Assembly (NCBI RefSeq): GCF_026340095.1
Contig: NZ_JAPEPO010000001.1
Location: 7,832,501-7,896,500 of the forward strand
Reading direction: 5' to 3'
Length of the DNA: 64,000 bases
Source of the DNA: Streptomyces sp. NBC_01446
GTDB taxonomy: Bacteria; Actinomycetota; Actinomycetes; Streptomycetales; Streptomycetaceae
Both the position numbers and the translations under genes were made by a program. This document shows, in pieces, positions 1 to 9,331 of the stretch (positions are counted from its first letter, which is position 1; each line of letters starts with the position of its first letter). The notes beneath the pieces were generated by a model. That model saw nothing but the letters and a program-made list of their open reading frames with translations. It had not been told where the DNA came from and ran no database searches.

Positions 1-2111
1 TCTGCCCAGAAGTTCGCGGCGAGCAGCCCGTCCGCGCCGCGCCGCACGGCGTGCACGGACGCCGTCGTGGCCACGGGGCGCACGGGCGGCGCCAGGGAGA
101 GCCGCCGGGTTCGGTCGGCGGAAGCGCCCGGCGCCTGGAGCCAGCAGTACCCGGCGTCGGCCGGCGCCGTCCCGTGTTCCTGCCACAGCGTCAGATACGG
201 CCGTGTCAGCGGAGTGTCGGTGCCGTACTTGAGGTTGATCTCCCGCCAGGTCGCGGTGCGCTGCTCCCGCAGGGCCTGAACGCGGGTGGGGCGGGGGAAG
301 ACGTAGCCGCCGGTGCCGGCGAGGTGCAGCCAGCGGACGTCGGCGAGTTCACCGGATCCGTCGAAGCGGTCGCCGTCGACCGTCAACTGCGCCTGAGGGT
401 CGCGCAGTTTGCGGTTCTCGACGATCGTCTCCGCGTCGCCCGCGTCCGCGCTCACGCCCGACCCCATGTGCACGATCACGTCGTCCAGGCAGAACCAGCT
501 CTTCAGGGCGCGCAGTGAACTGCCGTAGGCCCGCAGGTCCATCCCGTACGAGCCGAGCGTCGTGCCGGGCAGTGCCGTGCCGCCCGCCCAGTCGGCCGTG
601 CTGGTGGTGCGCTGCCCCTCCGCGTCGGCCGGGCGCCCGGTGAGAACGGTGGTGCCGGGCAGGCGCTTCGGGTCGACGGTGGGCCAGTAGTCCTCGCTGT
701 AGTGGCCGAGGTCGTCGTCGTACAGCAGCGTCATGCCGTCGGACAGGTGCCAGCCGTGCAGGTTCTCGTTCTGTATGGACTCGTAGTTGTAGATGCGGGT
801 CGAGTAGGCGGAGACACCGAACGAAAAGGCGGGCCTGTGGTGCACCACCTTGTCCATCCGCGGGTACTGACGGTGCGTCACCAGTCGTCCGCGGGGCGGG
901 ACGCCGGAGCCGAGCACCTCGCGGGCGGCCACGAGCGAGGCGAGATCGGTGGCGGAGAGGAAGTCGCGGTAGGTGTCTTCGGTGATCCACTGCCTCAGTA
1001 GCGCGGTGAAATGGTCGGTCTCCGCGGCCGGGACGCCGGGCAGCAGGCGCAGCACGGCCTCGATGACCGTCTGCGCGGAGACGTGTCCCTGCTTGCTGGA
1101 GCGCGCGATCTCCCGGCCGCAGACCGGCGCGAGCATGTCACCGCGCGCCATCAGCGGATCGAACCCCGCGGTCACCCAGCGCCGCACGTTGGCCACGTCG
1201 GGGTCGGTGACATCCCACGGTGTGGCGGCCAGGAGATGGAGAAGGCGGGAGAGGTTGCCGAGGAGTTCCTTGCCGTAACCGCCGTTGTAGGGGTGCTTGT
1301 AGTGCTGGAGGAAGGAGCCGTCGGAGTAGAAGCCCTCTCCCGTACCCGCCTGGTCGTCGTTGAAGGCCAGCACGCTGTTCGCGCCGGCCCCCTCCACGTC
1401 CGACAGCGCGTCTCGGACGCGGGCGAGCGCGTCGGCGTCGTCGCGGAGCACGGCGTTGACGGCGACGACCGTGCAGATCCACACGCGGTTGGCGCCCGTG
1501 GCGATCTGCCGGTCGGCACGCCACAGATTGGGGTCGGGCGTGTAGTGGCGCACCGCGGACGTGACACGCGCGAGCCGGTCCGCGCCCAGGACGTCATGGA
1601 GGAGGACCGCCGCGTCGTTGAGGGCGAGCGCGCAGCCGATCTCCCAGTCCCAGTCGTTGTCGAACCGCTCGAAAGCGGGCCCGTAGCGGTGGTCGAGCAT
1701 CCAGTCCACGCCGCGCAGCAGGAGGTCGGCGGTGGCGGCGTCGGCGTGCTGCGGGGTGCCGGGGACGGCGAAGGCGGTGGCGAGCGTGGCCAGCCGTTTG
1801 AAGGAGGTGGTGACGTGGTTGGACACGGAGGTGCTGGTCAGGTCGGGCCAAAGGCCGTCGGTGCGGCCGGGGTCGAGGCCCTGGGCCGCGGAGGTGCCGG
1901 CGCGGCCGATCCGGGCGACGGCGGCGGCGATCTGCGGGTCGGCCGGGTCGAGACCGGGGCCACCGGTGAGCAGCCCCTGCCAACGGGCCAGCAGAGAAGC
2001 GGCGCCGGGGCTCTCCGAGGCCCGTGCGAACGGCATGGCGACGGGGAGCCCGGTCAGGGCAAGGGCGGCGCCGCCGATCAGGACGGTGCGTCTGGAGGCG
2101 TGCGGAGTCAT
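1..2111 (-). CDS. Polysaccharide lyase family 8 (hyaluronate/chondroitin/xanthan lyase type), partial
   Basis: The protein begins at an ATG at 2111 and its 3' end lies outside the window; 703 codons are visible. The N-terminus carries a Tat-type signal (SRRTVLIGG followed by a hydrophobic stretch), so the enzyme should be exported. PL8 signatures are visible: YSDGSFLQHYKHPYNGGYG near residue 265, which contains the expected catalytic His, and YSTRIYNYESIQNENLHGW near residue 435, the central beta-sandwich motif. Family members cleave uronic-acid polymers (hyaluronan, chondroitin, xanthan) by beta-elimination. It is the last visible gene of the minus-strand operon that starts with an ABC transporter, so it probably makes the oligosaccharides that system imports. 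Which polymer is cut cannot be read from sequence. Confidence 0.9.
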   Translation of the reverse strand, partial: MTPHASRRTVLIGGAALALTGLPVAMPFARASESPGAASLLARWQGLLTGGPGLDPADPQIAAAVARIGRAGTSAAQGLDPGRTDGLWPDLTSTSVSNHVTTSFKRLATLATAFAVPGTPQHADAATADLLLRGVDWMLDHRYGPAFERFDNDWDWEIGCALALNDAAVLLHDVLGADRLARVTSAVRHYTPDPNLWRADRQIATGANRVWICTVVAVNAVLRDDADALARVRDALSDVEGAGANSVLAFNDDQAGTGEGFYSDGSFLQHYKHPYNGGYGKELLGNLSRLLHLLAATPWDVTDPDVANVRRWVTAGFDPLMARGDMLAPVCGREIARSSKQGHVSAQTVIEAVLRLLPGVPAAETDHFTALLRQWITEDTYRDFLSATDLASLVAAREVLGSGVPPRGRLVTHRQYPRMDKVVHHRPAFSFGVSAYSTRIYNYESIQNENLHGWHLSDGMTLLYDDDLGHYSEDYWPTVDPKRLPGTTVLTGRPADAEGQRTTSTADWAGGTALPGTTLGSYGMDLRAYGSSLRALKSWFCLDDVIVHMGSGVSADAGDAETIVENRKLRDPQAQLTVDGDRFDGSGELADVRWLHLAGTGGYVFPRPTRVQALREQRTATWREINLKYGTDTPLTRPYLTLWQEHGTAPADAGYCWLQAPGASADRTRRLSLAPPVRPVATTASVHAVRRGADGLLAANFWA

Positions 2112-2170
2112 CAGGGGACCTCGCGAAGGGGTGGGAGAAGGTGAGGGAGAAAGAAGGAGGCGGTGAGTGC

Positions 2171-3244
2171 TCAGGCGGGGCAGGGTCCGGTCGGGTCGTA
2201 CGCGCTGCCGTAGGTGCCCACGGCGTCGCCGCCCGTGTTGCCGCTCATCTTGTTGGTGCAGACGGGGCCTTGGGGCGTGCGCATGAACTTGATGCCGCCG
2301 CCCGCGTTGTTCGTGATCGTGTTGCCGTACACGCTCGTGTCGACGCCGTCGGTCGCGGTGTCACCGCCGAGCCGGATCCCGGCGCCCGTGTTGTCGTGCA
2401 CGGTGTTGTAGCGGAGGATGTTCCCGCTTCCCCGGGCGTCGAGGCCGGCCGAACTGGAGTCGCGCTGCTGGGAACAGTCGTTGTACTCGACGTAGTTGTT
2501 CGTCGAGTTCTCCTTGAGGTCGACGCACTCGTTGCCGCGCGTGGCGATCGTGTTGTGGTCGATGCGGTTGTTGCGGCTCACGTCGGGCGCAGCGTCCGGA
2601 GCGGCGTTGTCGCCCTGCTGCTCGGGGGCGGTGCCCAGGTAGATTCCCTCGCCGTTCTTGCCGCCCGCGCCGAAGCGGAAGTCGGCGACGCCGCAGTCGG
2701 TGACGGTGTTCCCCGACACCTCGGCGCCCGTCACCAGATAGCGCAGGCGCAGACATTCGTCGGCGGCGTTCTTGAGCGTCATGCCGGTGATGCGCAGCCC
2801 ACCGACGCCGTTGCCCGGCGTGGTGCTCATGACGTAGACGAGCTTGAGCCGGTAGCCGTCCAGGGACGTCGACGAGCCGTGCAGGCCGTCGACGGTGAAG
2901 CCGTCGAGGACGGTGCCGTCGTGCTGAACCTGGATGACACGGGCGTTGCCCGCGCCCTTGACGACCGCGTTCGACGGCCCGGTCAGGGTGACGTTCGCCC
3001 TGCGGGTGACGGCGTCCTGCCGGTACGTCCCCGCGGCGAGATGGACGACCGCGCCGGACGGGGCCAGGTCGAGGGCGTGCTGGATCGTGGCGAGGGGAGC
3101 GGAAGCGGACGTACCGGCGTTGGCGTCGCTGCCCGAAGGGCCGACGTAGTACGCGCTCGCCGCTGCGGCGGGGTGCGCGGGTATCGCGAGCGGGGCGGCC
3201 GCCGTGAGGGCGGCGACGAGCGCGGCACGGACGATGCGGCTCAT
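2171..3244 (-). CDS. Secreted right-handed parallel beta-helix protein, putative polysaccharide lyase
   Basis: A 357-residue protein whose ATG overlaps the stop of the upstream DUF624 gene (ATGA). A Sec signal peptide (AALVAALTAAAPLAIPAHP) is followed by YYVGPSGSDANAGTSASAPL, the usual opening of DUF1565/PL9-like beta-helix proteins, and then by repeated coils of the type GNTVTD, NRIDHNTIA, NILRYNTVH and VYGNTITNN. Longer in-frame starts upstream are rejected because they would bury the signal peptide. Beta-helix proteins in such loci are commonly lyases or epimerases acting on uronic-acid polymers. Catalytic residues cannot be assigned here, so lyase activity is an inference from fold and neighbours. 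Confidence 0.82.
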   Translation of the reverse strand: MSRIVRAALVAALTAAAPLAIPAHPAAAASAYYVGPSGSDANAGTSASAPLATIQHALDLAPSGAVVHLAAGTYRQDAVTRRANVTLTGPSNAVVKGAGNARVIQVQHDGTVLDGFTVDGLHGSSTSLDGYRLKLVYVMSTTPGNGVGGLRITGMTLKNAADECLRLRYLVTGAEVSGNTVTDCGVADFRFGAGGKNGEGIYLGTAPEQQGDNAAPDAAPDVSRNNRIDHNTIATRGNECVDLKENSTNNYVEYNDCSQQRDSSSAGLDARGSGNILRYNTVHDNTGAGIRLGGDTATDGVDTSVYGNTITNNAGGGIKFMRTPQGPVCTNKMSGNTGGDAVGTYGSAYDPTGPCPA

Positions 3245-3861
3245 GCGGGGTTCCTTCCGGTCGGGGACGGATCGGCGAAGGCCAGGGCGAGCAGAACGGG
3301 CACGCTCGGCCCCAGGAGCAGCGGGCCGAGCGGGACGACGAGCGAGAGCAGTACGGCGGAGACGGCGGCGCCGAGGAGCGCGGTGCCGCGGGCGGGCGAG
3401 CCGAAGGAGAGAGCGAGCGCGCCGCGCGTCCACGATCCGACGGACGCCTTGGGAGCGATGCCCGCGCAGGCCGCGAGCGCGGTGTGATGCACCACCACGG
3501 CCGCCGCGATCCCCGCCTGCGCGGCCAGGAGAACGAAGGCGTACGGGCTTGAACTGCCCAGCAGGTAAAGGGTGTTGACCGCGAGCAGTGCGACGACGCC
3601 TGTGGAGAGCAGGCCGTGCCGCCACAGCGAGCGCCAGTAGTGCGGAAAGGCCCTGAGCACGCCCGAGAACACGCGGCTGTCGCCGTCCGTGCGCCAGCGC
3701 TGGAGGGCCCGGGCGAGGGCGGCGAGGGCGGGCAGCCAGGTCACGACCCCGAGCGCGAGTACCGCGAACGCCGCCCCGGCGGCCGCCGGGTACGCCACGA
3801 ACTCGAGCCGCCGCAGCAGCCCCCGGTCCGCGAAGCGGCCCGGTGAGAGAGCGGTCGCCAC
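3241..3861 (-). CDS. DUF624 (YesL-like) membrane protein
   Basis: A 206-residue protein with about five hydrophobic segments (for example FVAYPAAAGAAFAVLALGVV and TGVVALLAVNTLYLL) and the DUF624 arrangement seen in YesL. The GTG at 3861 is chosen because a GGAGG sits 7 bases upstream and it leaves 1 base to the stop of the preceding lyase gene. YesL-type proteins are regularly encoded beside CUT1 sugar transporters and polysaccharide lyases; their molecular role is unsettled. Its position between lyase genes supports a role in the same uptake pathway. Translation is probably coupled to both neighbours. Confidence 0.75.
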   Translation of the reverse strand: MATALSPGRFADRGLLRRLEFVAYPAAAGAAFAVLALGVVTWLPALAALARALQRWRTDGDSRVFSGVLRAFPHYWRSLWRHGLLSTGVVALLAVNTLYLLGSSSPYAFVLLAAQAGIAAAVVVHHTALAACAGIAPKASVGSWTRGALALSFGSPARGTALLGAAVSAVLLSLVVPLGPLLLGPSVPVLLALAFADPSPTGRNPA

Positions 3862-3862
3862 G

Positions 3863-5848
3863 TCACACACCTCCGGTGAACGGTTCGGGAACGTCGAGGA
3901 CGACGCGGCCGTCCACCTCCACACGCCGGGCGGCCACCACGTGCAGTGGCCGGCCCTCGCTCATGAGGACCGCCGCCGCGTCGGCCCGCACACCCGCCCC
4001 CTCGACGCGCCGCTCCACGGGCGAGAGCAGCACGGTCTCGGACCCGAACGTCACGCCGTGCCCGTGCGCGCACTCCACCGCGCGTGCGGTGACCTGTGCG
4101 CCCGGCTCGATCACGGTGAGGAACGTGGCGCGGCGAGCGGCAGGCGTGGTCACCCGCAGCGTGTGCAGCGTCCTGGTGACCGTCAACTCCGGTGTGCTGG
4201 ATGTGGGGTTGGCCGCCACCTCGGTCACGCCGGACTCCGTGCGGACTTCGTCGGGCGCGAGCCGGGTCACCGTCGCGCGCGCCTCGCCCGCCCGGATCAG
4301 CCGCGTACACCCGTCACCTTCGGGGACCGTGGGCTCGTCGGTCTGGAGCAGGAACGTCCACTCGCGGGCGGCGCCCTCCTCGGCCTGCGCCAGGTCGAGC
4401 AGCACCAGCCGCCCCGACGGTGTGCACACCAGGGTGCGGTCGAGGCGGTGTACCGCGAGGTGAAGGCCGTACATGGCGCCGATCTCCGCCGTGCCATGCG
4501 CCCAGCCACCGCCCGCGAGGACGTCGCGCATGCGGGCCCGGCGCTCATGGGGGATGCCCTCGTAGACGTGATAGCGGTCCTCGTCGGCGAAACCCTGCCC
4601 GTCGACGAGCAGGAGATTGTGGTGGGCGGCCCGCTTGCGGTTGCTGTAGCCCTCGTCGACCGCGAGGAACGCGCCCTGCGACAGCAGGACGAACGAGCCC
4701 GAATCCGGGTGGTGATGGGCGGCGTTGAGGGTGTCCCAGCCGAGCTCATCCCGGTGTTTCGCCGCCGTCTCCCACGCCTTGTGGCCACCGCCGGGCGAGG
4801 CCTTGAACGACACGAACGTCGCGTCGTCGGCCCAGCTCGTGCGGGCCGTGACGAGGCCCAGGTCGGGGAAGTGGGCGTGGGTGTCCGACGCGGCCGGAGG
4901 GCGGGCCCCGACAAAGGGGTCGTACCAGAGGTACTCCAGGTAGGCCTCGGGCAGGATTCCCGGCCGCACCCCGCTTTCGGCCGCCTCGCGTCCCAGCAGC
5001 TCGCGCCCCACGAGACCGGCGAGCCACTGGGCCTCGCCGATCCCGTAGGCGGCCGCGAGACGGTGGTAGAGCGCGGCGCTGTGCCCGCTGAGCCGGTCGT
5101 GGCAGTCGCCGTGTCCCGTCTGTTCGGCGAACCCGGGCGCCGACTGGTGGAGCCGGAAGCGAAACGTGTTCTCCATGAACCCGCCGCGCCCCCACCAGTC
5201 GAGACCCTCGCACTCCTGGAGTAGATCGAGGTGGATCGCCAGCCAGGGCACGCCGTAGCGCCAATACACGACGCCCTCGGCGTGCGAGCCGTCCTCGGGG
5301 AGCAGGTCGAGGACGCGGCCCAGGTTGTCCTTGGCCCGCTCGGTCCACTCCTCGCGGCCGAGGACGTATCCGGCGGTGGCCAGACCCGCGTAACAGATCC
5401 AGTTGTGGTTCTGCCAGTAAGAGGAGGACCACCAGCGGCCCTCCGTGGCCACCGCGAAGTCGTACAGGCGTCGGCCCTGCACCATCAGCTTGTACCGCAG
5501 GAGCGTGCGCGTCTCGTCGGACAGGGCGTCGCCCAGCCAGTGGTGGGCCAGGGCGAGATGGTGCAGGAGCCAGCCCGCGTCCAGGTCGTGGTCGGGCATG
5601 TGGGCCCTGCCCCAGTGGGCGAAACCCGTCGCCGCCCCGATCCAGCGCTCGGCCTCCGCCAGATGCGCCGGGTCGCCGCTCACGCGGTACGCGAGGGCGG
5701 GGTTCGACGCGGCCGGGCCGAGCCAGGTGATCGATGCCTCGGGGTGCCGGCGGGGCGGTGCGAGGGTGCGGTGGCGGACGGCCTCGTCCATGAGCCGCCG
5801 CTCCTGGAACGGACGGGGCCCCCGAGGCGGCGTCGCGGACAGGAGCAT
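3863..5848 (-). CDS. Heparinase II/III-type lyase, probably cytoplasmic (661 aa)
   Basis: This protein has an alpha/alpha-toroid N-terminal half (YWQNHNWICYAGLA near residue 141, SHAEGVVYWRYG) and a C-terminal beta-sandwich with HPDSGSFVLLSQGAFLAVDEG near residue 378, the heparinase II/III-like domain. Families with this architecture (PL12, PL15, PL17, PL21, PL35) eliminate uronic-acid sugars from glycosaminoglycans or alginate-like oligomers. There is no signal peptide, so it likely acts on imported oligosaccharides. The start is 1 base after the stop of the preceding lyase gene, with a GGAGG inside that gene. The exact PL family and substrate are not assignable by eye. Confidence 0.82.
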   Translation of the reverse strand: MLLSATPPRGPRPFQERRLMDEAVRHRTLAPPRRHPEASITWLGPAASNPALAYRVSGDPAHLAEAERWIGAATGFAHWGRAHMPDHDLDAGWLLHHLALAHHWLGDALSDETRTLLRYKLMVQGRRLYDFAVATEGRWWSSSYWQNHNWICYAGLATAGYVLGREEWTERAKDNLGRVLDLLPEDGSHAEGVVYWRYGVPWLAIHLDLLQECEGLDWWGRGGFMENTFRFRLHQSAPGFAEQTGHGDCHDRLSGHSAALYHRLAAAYGIGEAQWLAGLVGRELLGREAAESGVRPGILPEAYLEYLWYDPFVGARPPAASDTHAHFPDLGLVTARTSWADDATFVSFKASPGGGHKAWETAAKHRDELGWDTLNAAHHHPDSGSFVLLSQGAFLAVDEGYSNRKRAAHHNLLLVDGQGFADEDRYHVYEGIPHERRARMRDVLAGGGWAHGTAEIGAMYGLHLAVHRLDRTLVCTPSGRLVLLDLAQAEEGAAREWTFLLQTDEPTVPEGDGCTRLIRAGEARATVTRLAPDEVRTESGVTEVAANPTSSTPELTVTRTLHTLRVTTPAARRATFLTVIEPGAQVTARAVECAHGHGVTFGSETVLLSPVERRVEGAGVRADAAAVLMSEGRPLHVVAARRVEVDGRVVLDVPEPFTGGV

Positions 5849-5849
5849 C

Positions 5850-7640
5850 TCAGGCCTCCGTCCGGTGCACGCGGCGGGAGCCGTCGGCCAGGGAGACGAC
5901 CAGGCCCTCCTCGGCCAGCCGGACGTCCGTCACGGCGGGCCCGGCGGACGCCGACTGGTACACCGACGCGAAGACGACCCGCGTCGTGTCCCGGGCGGTG
6001 AAGTCGGCCCGGGTGCGCTGCTGCTGGGGATCGTCGGCGGGACCCGGACCCGGCCGGCAGAAGGGCCGGACGGGTGTGGACGCGGTGTGCCAGCCGTGCA
6101 GCAACTCGTCTCCGTACCAGGTCGTGCGCACCGGACCGGACGCCTGCACCTGGAGGTCGAGGGCGACGCCGGGCCGAAGCTGCGCCGACACCCGTCCGAG
6201 TGCGCCCCGCTCTCCCGTCACCGTCAGTACGTCGACCAGGTGGCAGGTGGCCGCCTCGACCCGCCGGACCGCGCGGACCCCTTCGTAGGCCGTGGTCACC
6301 TCGGCCGTGGCGGACGTGTCGTCCGCGTTCAGCAGCGCGCCCGCGCACTCGGCCTGCTCGGCGCCGTCCACGCGGAAGGAGGGATGGGCGGCCGTGGAGG
6401 CGTACAGGTCGCGGAACTCTTCGTGGGCGTAGGGGACTTGTCCGGGATCGGGCTGCCACGGAGCCGCCACCCCGTACAGGTACAGGGAGAGCTTGTCGCG
6501 GTGGCCGTGCGAGCCGCCGTGCGGTCCGAAGTCGAGGACGGCGTGGACGCCCGCGGCGCGCACAACGGCGTAGCCCGCGTCGCCGAACACGGTGACCGGA
6601 GCGGGTGCGGAGCGCTCCGGAAGCGGGGAGCCCGTGAACCAGCCGTCGAGTAGCCGGTCCAGGCCGTCGTCCGCGCCCGCGAGATCCGCGCGGGCCCGCG
6701 CCGCCACCGCGTCCATGCGTGGCGTAGGCGCGAACTGGCCTGCCAATGCGCACAGTTCGAGCCACTCCAGGGAAAGCGGGTCGCGCAGATACGGGCCGTC
6801 GTGCAGGGCTGGCAGGACACCGCCGTCCGTGGCGATCGCCGCCAGGACATCGACCATGCCGCAGAGGCGGGCGGCCACGTCGCCGGGCAGCGCCGAGGGG
6901 TCGGTGCCGCGCAGCGCGAGGAGCGCCGCGCGCAGCACGAACCCGTGGTAGTACGTGCTGCCTTCCCACTCCCAGCCGTCGTCCGCGACGCAGGCCCGCA
7001 GATGGGCGTACAGGCCGTGCGGGCCCTCCAGCCACTGCTTCGCCCCGTCCCAGGGGACGCCCCGCACAGTCGCCGCGGCCCGCCCGGTGGCGATCCCCGC
7101 CGCGGTCAGCCACGTCGTGTAGTTGGACGCCAGGTCACCCCGGCCGACCAGCACGTCCCGGGCGTCGAGGGCCGCCCGCTCCAGCTCGTCGAGCAGGGGG
7201 AGGACGGCGGCGAGCCCGGCCGTGCCGCGTGCGCCGAGCGTCCACGTCGCGTGTCCGATGTTCACGGCCCAGATCGCGTCGGTGAGCGCCTGGTGGAACA
7301 GTCGGCCGCGCAGCATCCACGGCTGCGCGTCGCCGTGGTGCCGGCTCGCCAACTCCGCGTACAGGGATGCGTATTCGACGAGTCCGGACACCGCCTCCGT
7401 GTCCTCGCCGCGCTCGGCCAGGACACGAAGGCGGCGGGCCCACGCCTGATGGGAGAGGACGGTCCAGGCGCCGCGTACGGCGGGGGTGTCCACTCGGCAG
7501 CCGTGCGGACACCGGGCACCGTCCTTGGGGAACACGCCGCCGAGGACGTCGCCGTGGTCGAGCTCGACGCCGTGCGCCGGGCACACGTACGCGTGCCACC
7601 AGCCGCCGCGCTCGCGGGGGATCCGCTTCACCGCGGCCAT
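5850..7640 (-). CDS. Heparinase II/III-type oligosaccharide lyase, probably cytoplasmic (596 aa)
   Basis: A second lyase of the same fold. It shows SNYTTWL near residue 172 (candidate catalytic Asn region), STYYHGF near 229 and the strongly diagnostic GSHGHRDKLSLYLYG near 372, with the His pair typical of heparinase II/III and oligo-alginate-lyase-like enzymes. There is no signal peptide. The Cys-rich N-terminus (VCPAHGVELD and ARCPHGCRVD) could bind a metal. Its start overlaps the SDR gene by 13 bases, indicating one transcript. Two non-identical internal lyases in one locus suggest cleavage of different linkages or an endo/exo division of labour; that part is inference. Confidence 0.83.
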   Translation of the reverse strand: MAAVKRIPRERGGWWHAYVCPAHGVELDHGDVLGGVFPKDGARCPHGCRVDTPAVRGAWTVLSHQAWARRLRVLAERGEDTEAVSGLVEYASLYAELASRHHGDAQPWMLRGRLFHQALTDAIWAVNIGHATWTLGARGTAGLAAVLPLLDELERAALDARDVLVGRGDLASNYTTWLTAAGIATGRAAATVRGVPWDGAKQWLEGPHGLYAHLRACVADDGWEWEGSTYYHGFVLRAALLALRGTDPSALPGDVAARLCGMVDVLAAIATDGGVLPALHDGPYLRDPLSLEWLELCALAGQFAPTPRMDAVAARARADLAGADDGLDRLLDGWFTGSPLPERSAPAPVTVFGDAGYAVVRAAGVHAVLDFGPHGGSHGHRDKLSLYLYGVAAPWQPDPGQVPYAHEEFRDLYASTAAHPSFRVDGAEQAECAGALLNADDTSATAEVTTAYEGVRAVRRVEAATCHLVDVLTVTGERGALGRVSAQLRPGVALDLQVQASGPVRTTWYGDELLHGWHTASTPVRPFCRPGPGPADDPQQQRTRADFTARDTTRVVFASVYQSASAGPAVTDVRLAEEGLVVSLADGSRRVHRTEA

Positions 7641-8392
7641 ACGCCACCGTCGATGTCGAGGGTCGTGCCCGTCAGGAAACCGGAGGCCGGGGAGGCGAGA
7701 TGGACCACGGCGGCGGCCACGTCCTCCGGTGTACCCGCGCGGCCGACGGGGATCCCCGCCTCCATCGCCTGCTGGGCCTCGGGCGCCGTGAACGTGTCAT
7801 GGAACGCGGTGCCCTTGATGAAGCCGGGCGCGACCGCGTTCACCGTGATGCCCGCCCCCGCGACCTCCTTGGCCAGGGCCTTGGTGAAGCCGCGGATCCC
7901 GGCCTTCGCCGCGGCGTACGGCACGGAGCCGGGCCCGCCGCCGTTGTGCGCGGCCAGCGACGACATGGTGACGATCCGGCCGGCCGCCGACCCGGTGAGG
8001 TGGGGGAGCGCGGCGCGGCAGGTGCGGAACGTGGACGTCAGATTGGTGTCGACGACCCGCTCGAAGTGCTCGTCGCTCATCTCGGCGACGGTGGCCCGCC
8101 CGATGAGATGCCCGGCGTTGCACACCAGGACGTCGAGACCGCCGAGGAACCCGGTGGCCTCCGTGACGAGGCGGTCCACGTCGGCGGTCACCGTGACGTC
8201 CGCGCGAAACGCCTTGGCGCGGCGGCCGAGCGCCCCGATCGCGGCGACGGTCCGTTCGGCCTCCTCGGGCGAGCTGTGGAAGTGAACGGCGACGTCACAG
8301 CCGGCCGCGGCGAGTCCGACGGCGATGGCACGGCCGATGCCGTGGCCGGCTCCCGTCACGAGCGCACGGGAACCTTGGAGATCAACAGACAT
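7628..8392 (-). CDS. SDR-family oxidoreductase (KduD/FabG-like)
   Basis: A 254-residue classical short-chain dehydrogenase. It has the nucleotide-binding TGAGHGIG at residues 14-21, the CNAG motif, catalytic Ser in IVTMSSLAA, the YAAAK motif near residue 156, and the C-terminal DIDGGVW. It sits between the transporter and the two internal lyases. The best guess is reduction or oxidation of the unsaturated uronate product (a KduD- or DEH-reductase-like step), but SDR substrate cannot be read from sequence. It may equally be a generic sugar dehydrogenase. Confidence 0.85.
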   Translation of the reverse strand: MSVDLQGSRALVTGAGHGIGRAIAVGLAAAGCDVAVHFHSSPEEAERTVAAIGALGRRAKAFRADVTVTADVDRLVTEATGFLGGLDVLVCNAGHLIGRATVAEMSDEHFERVVDTNLTSTFRTCRAALPHLTGSAAGRIVTMSSLAAHNGGGPGSVPYAAAKAGIRGFTKALAKEVAGAGITVNAVAPGFIKGTAFHDTFTAPEAQQAMEAGIPVGRAGTPEDVAAAVVHLASPASGFLTGTTLDIDGGVWPR

Positions 8393-8449
8393 GGAGACAG
8401 AGCCCTTTCACGAGCAAGTGGGGGAAGAGACGAAGAGGGGGGCGAAGGG

Positions 8450-9331
8450 TCACTTGAGGCCGGCGGTGGCGAAGCCCTGGACGAAGTAGCGCTGGCCGAT
8501 GAGGAAGAGGATCACCATCGGCAGCGTGGCGAGCGTGGTTCCCGCCATCAGGAAGTGCCACTGCGTGCCGTTCTCCGTCTTGAAGACGGACAGACCGACC
8601 TGGATGACGCGCAGGCTGTCGGTCCGCGTCACCAGCAGTGGCCACAGGAAGTTGTTCCAGGACGACTCGAAGGTGAGCAGGGCCACCGTGGTGAGGGCGG
8701 GCTTGACCTGCGGGGTCATGATCCGGGCGTAGATCCGGAACTCGCCCAGCCCGTCGAGCCGCGCCGCCTCCTCCAGCTCCACGGGCAGGTCCAGGTAGAA
8801 CTGCCGGAACAGGAACACGGCGAACGGTGTCACGGCCCCGGGCACGATCAGTGCCCACCACGAGTCGAGCCAGCCGCTGCCGCCCTGGCCGAAGAGATCG
8901 TTGCCGCCGGCGAGCGGCATGAACCGCACGATCAGGAACTCCGGCAGGACCTTCGTGTACGTCGGGATCATCAGGGCGGCGATGAAACAGTAGAAGATGA
9001 GGTCGCTGCCGCGGAACCTGATCCGCGCCAGTGCGTAGCCGGCCATCGAGGCGAAGAGCACGTTGAGGACCGTATGGCTGATCGCGATGACGAAGCTGTT
9101 GCGTGCGTACGTCGCGAACGGAGCGGCCTTGAAGGCGTCGATGTAGTTCCCGAACTCCCAGTGCGACGGCAGGAGTCCGGCGTGCTCGGAGGCGATCTCC
9201 GCCGGTGTCTTGAGCGAGGTCAGCACCATCCACGCGAACGGCACGACCATCAGGAGCGAGGTGAGCGCGAGCGTCACGTACAGGGCGACGCGGCCGGGCG
9301 ACACTCGGGGACGGGACTCAGCCATGGCCAC
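8450..9331 (-). CDS. Carbohydrate ABC transporter permease, MalG type
   Basis: A 293-residue inner-membrane permease with about six transmembrane helices. The coupling loop EAARLDGLGEFRIYARIMTP matches the EAA motif of CUT1 permeases, and it ends in QGFATAGLK like other MalG proteins. The GTG at 9331 lies 5 bases after a GGGAGG, and an ATG at 9325 is also possible. It overlaps the upstream permease by 14 bases. The operon contains no ATPase, as is usual for Streptomyces CUT1 systems energised by a shared MsiK-type ATPase encoded elsewhere. Confidence 0.92.
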   Translation of the reverse strand: MAMAESRPRVSPGRVALYVTLALTSLLMVVPFAWMVLTSLKTPAEIASEHAGLLPSHWEFGNYIDAFKAAPFATYARNSFVIAISHTVLNVLFASMAGYALARIRFRGSDLIFYCFIAALMIPTYTKVLPEFLIVRFMPLAGGNDLFGQGGSGWLDSWWALIVPGAVTPFAVFLFRQFYLDLPVELEEAARLDGLGEFRIYARIMTPQVKPALTTVALLTFESSWNNFLWPLLVTRTDSLRVIQVGLSVFKTENGTQWHFLMAGTTLATLPMVILFLIGQRYFVQGFATAGLK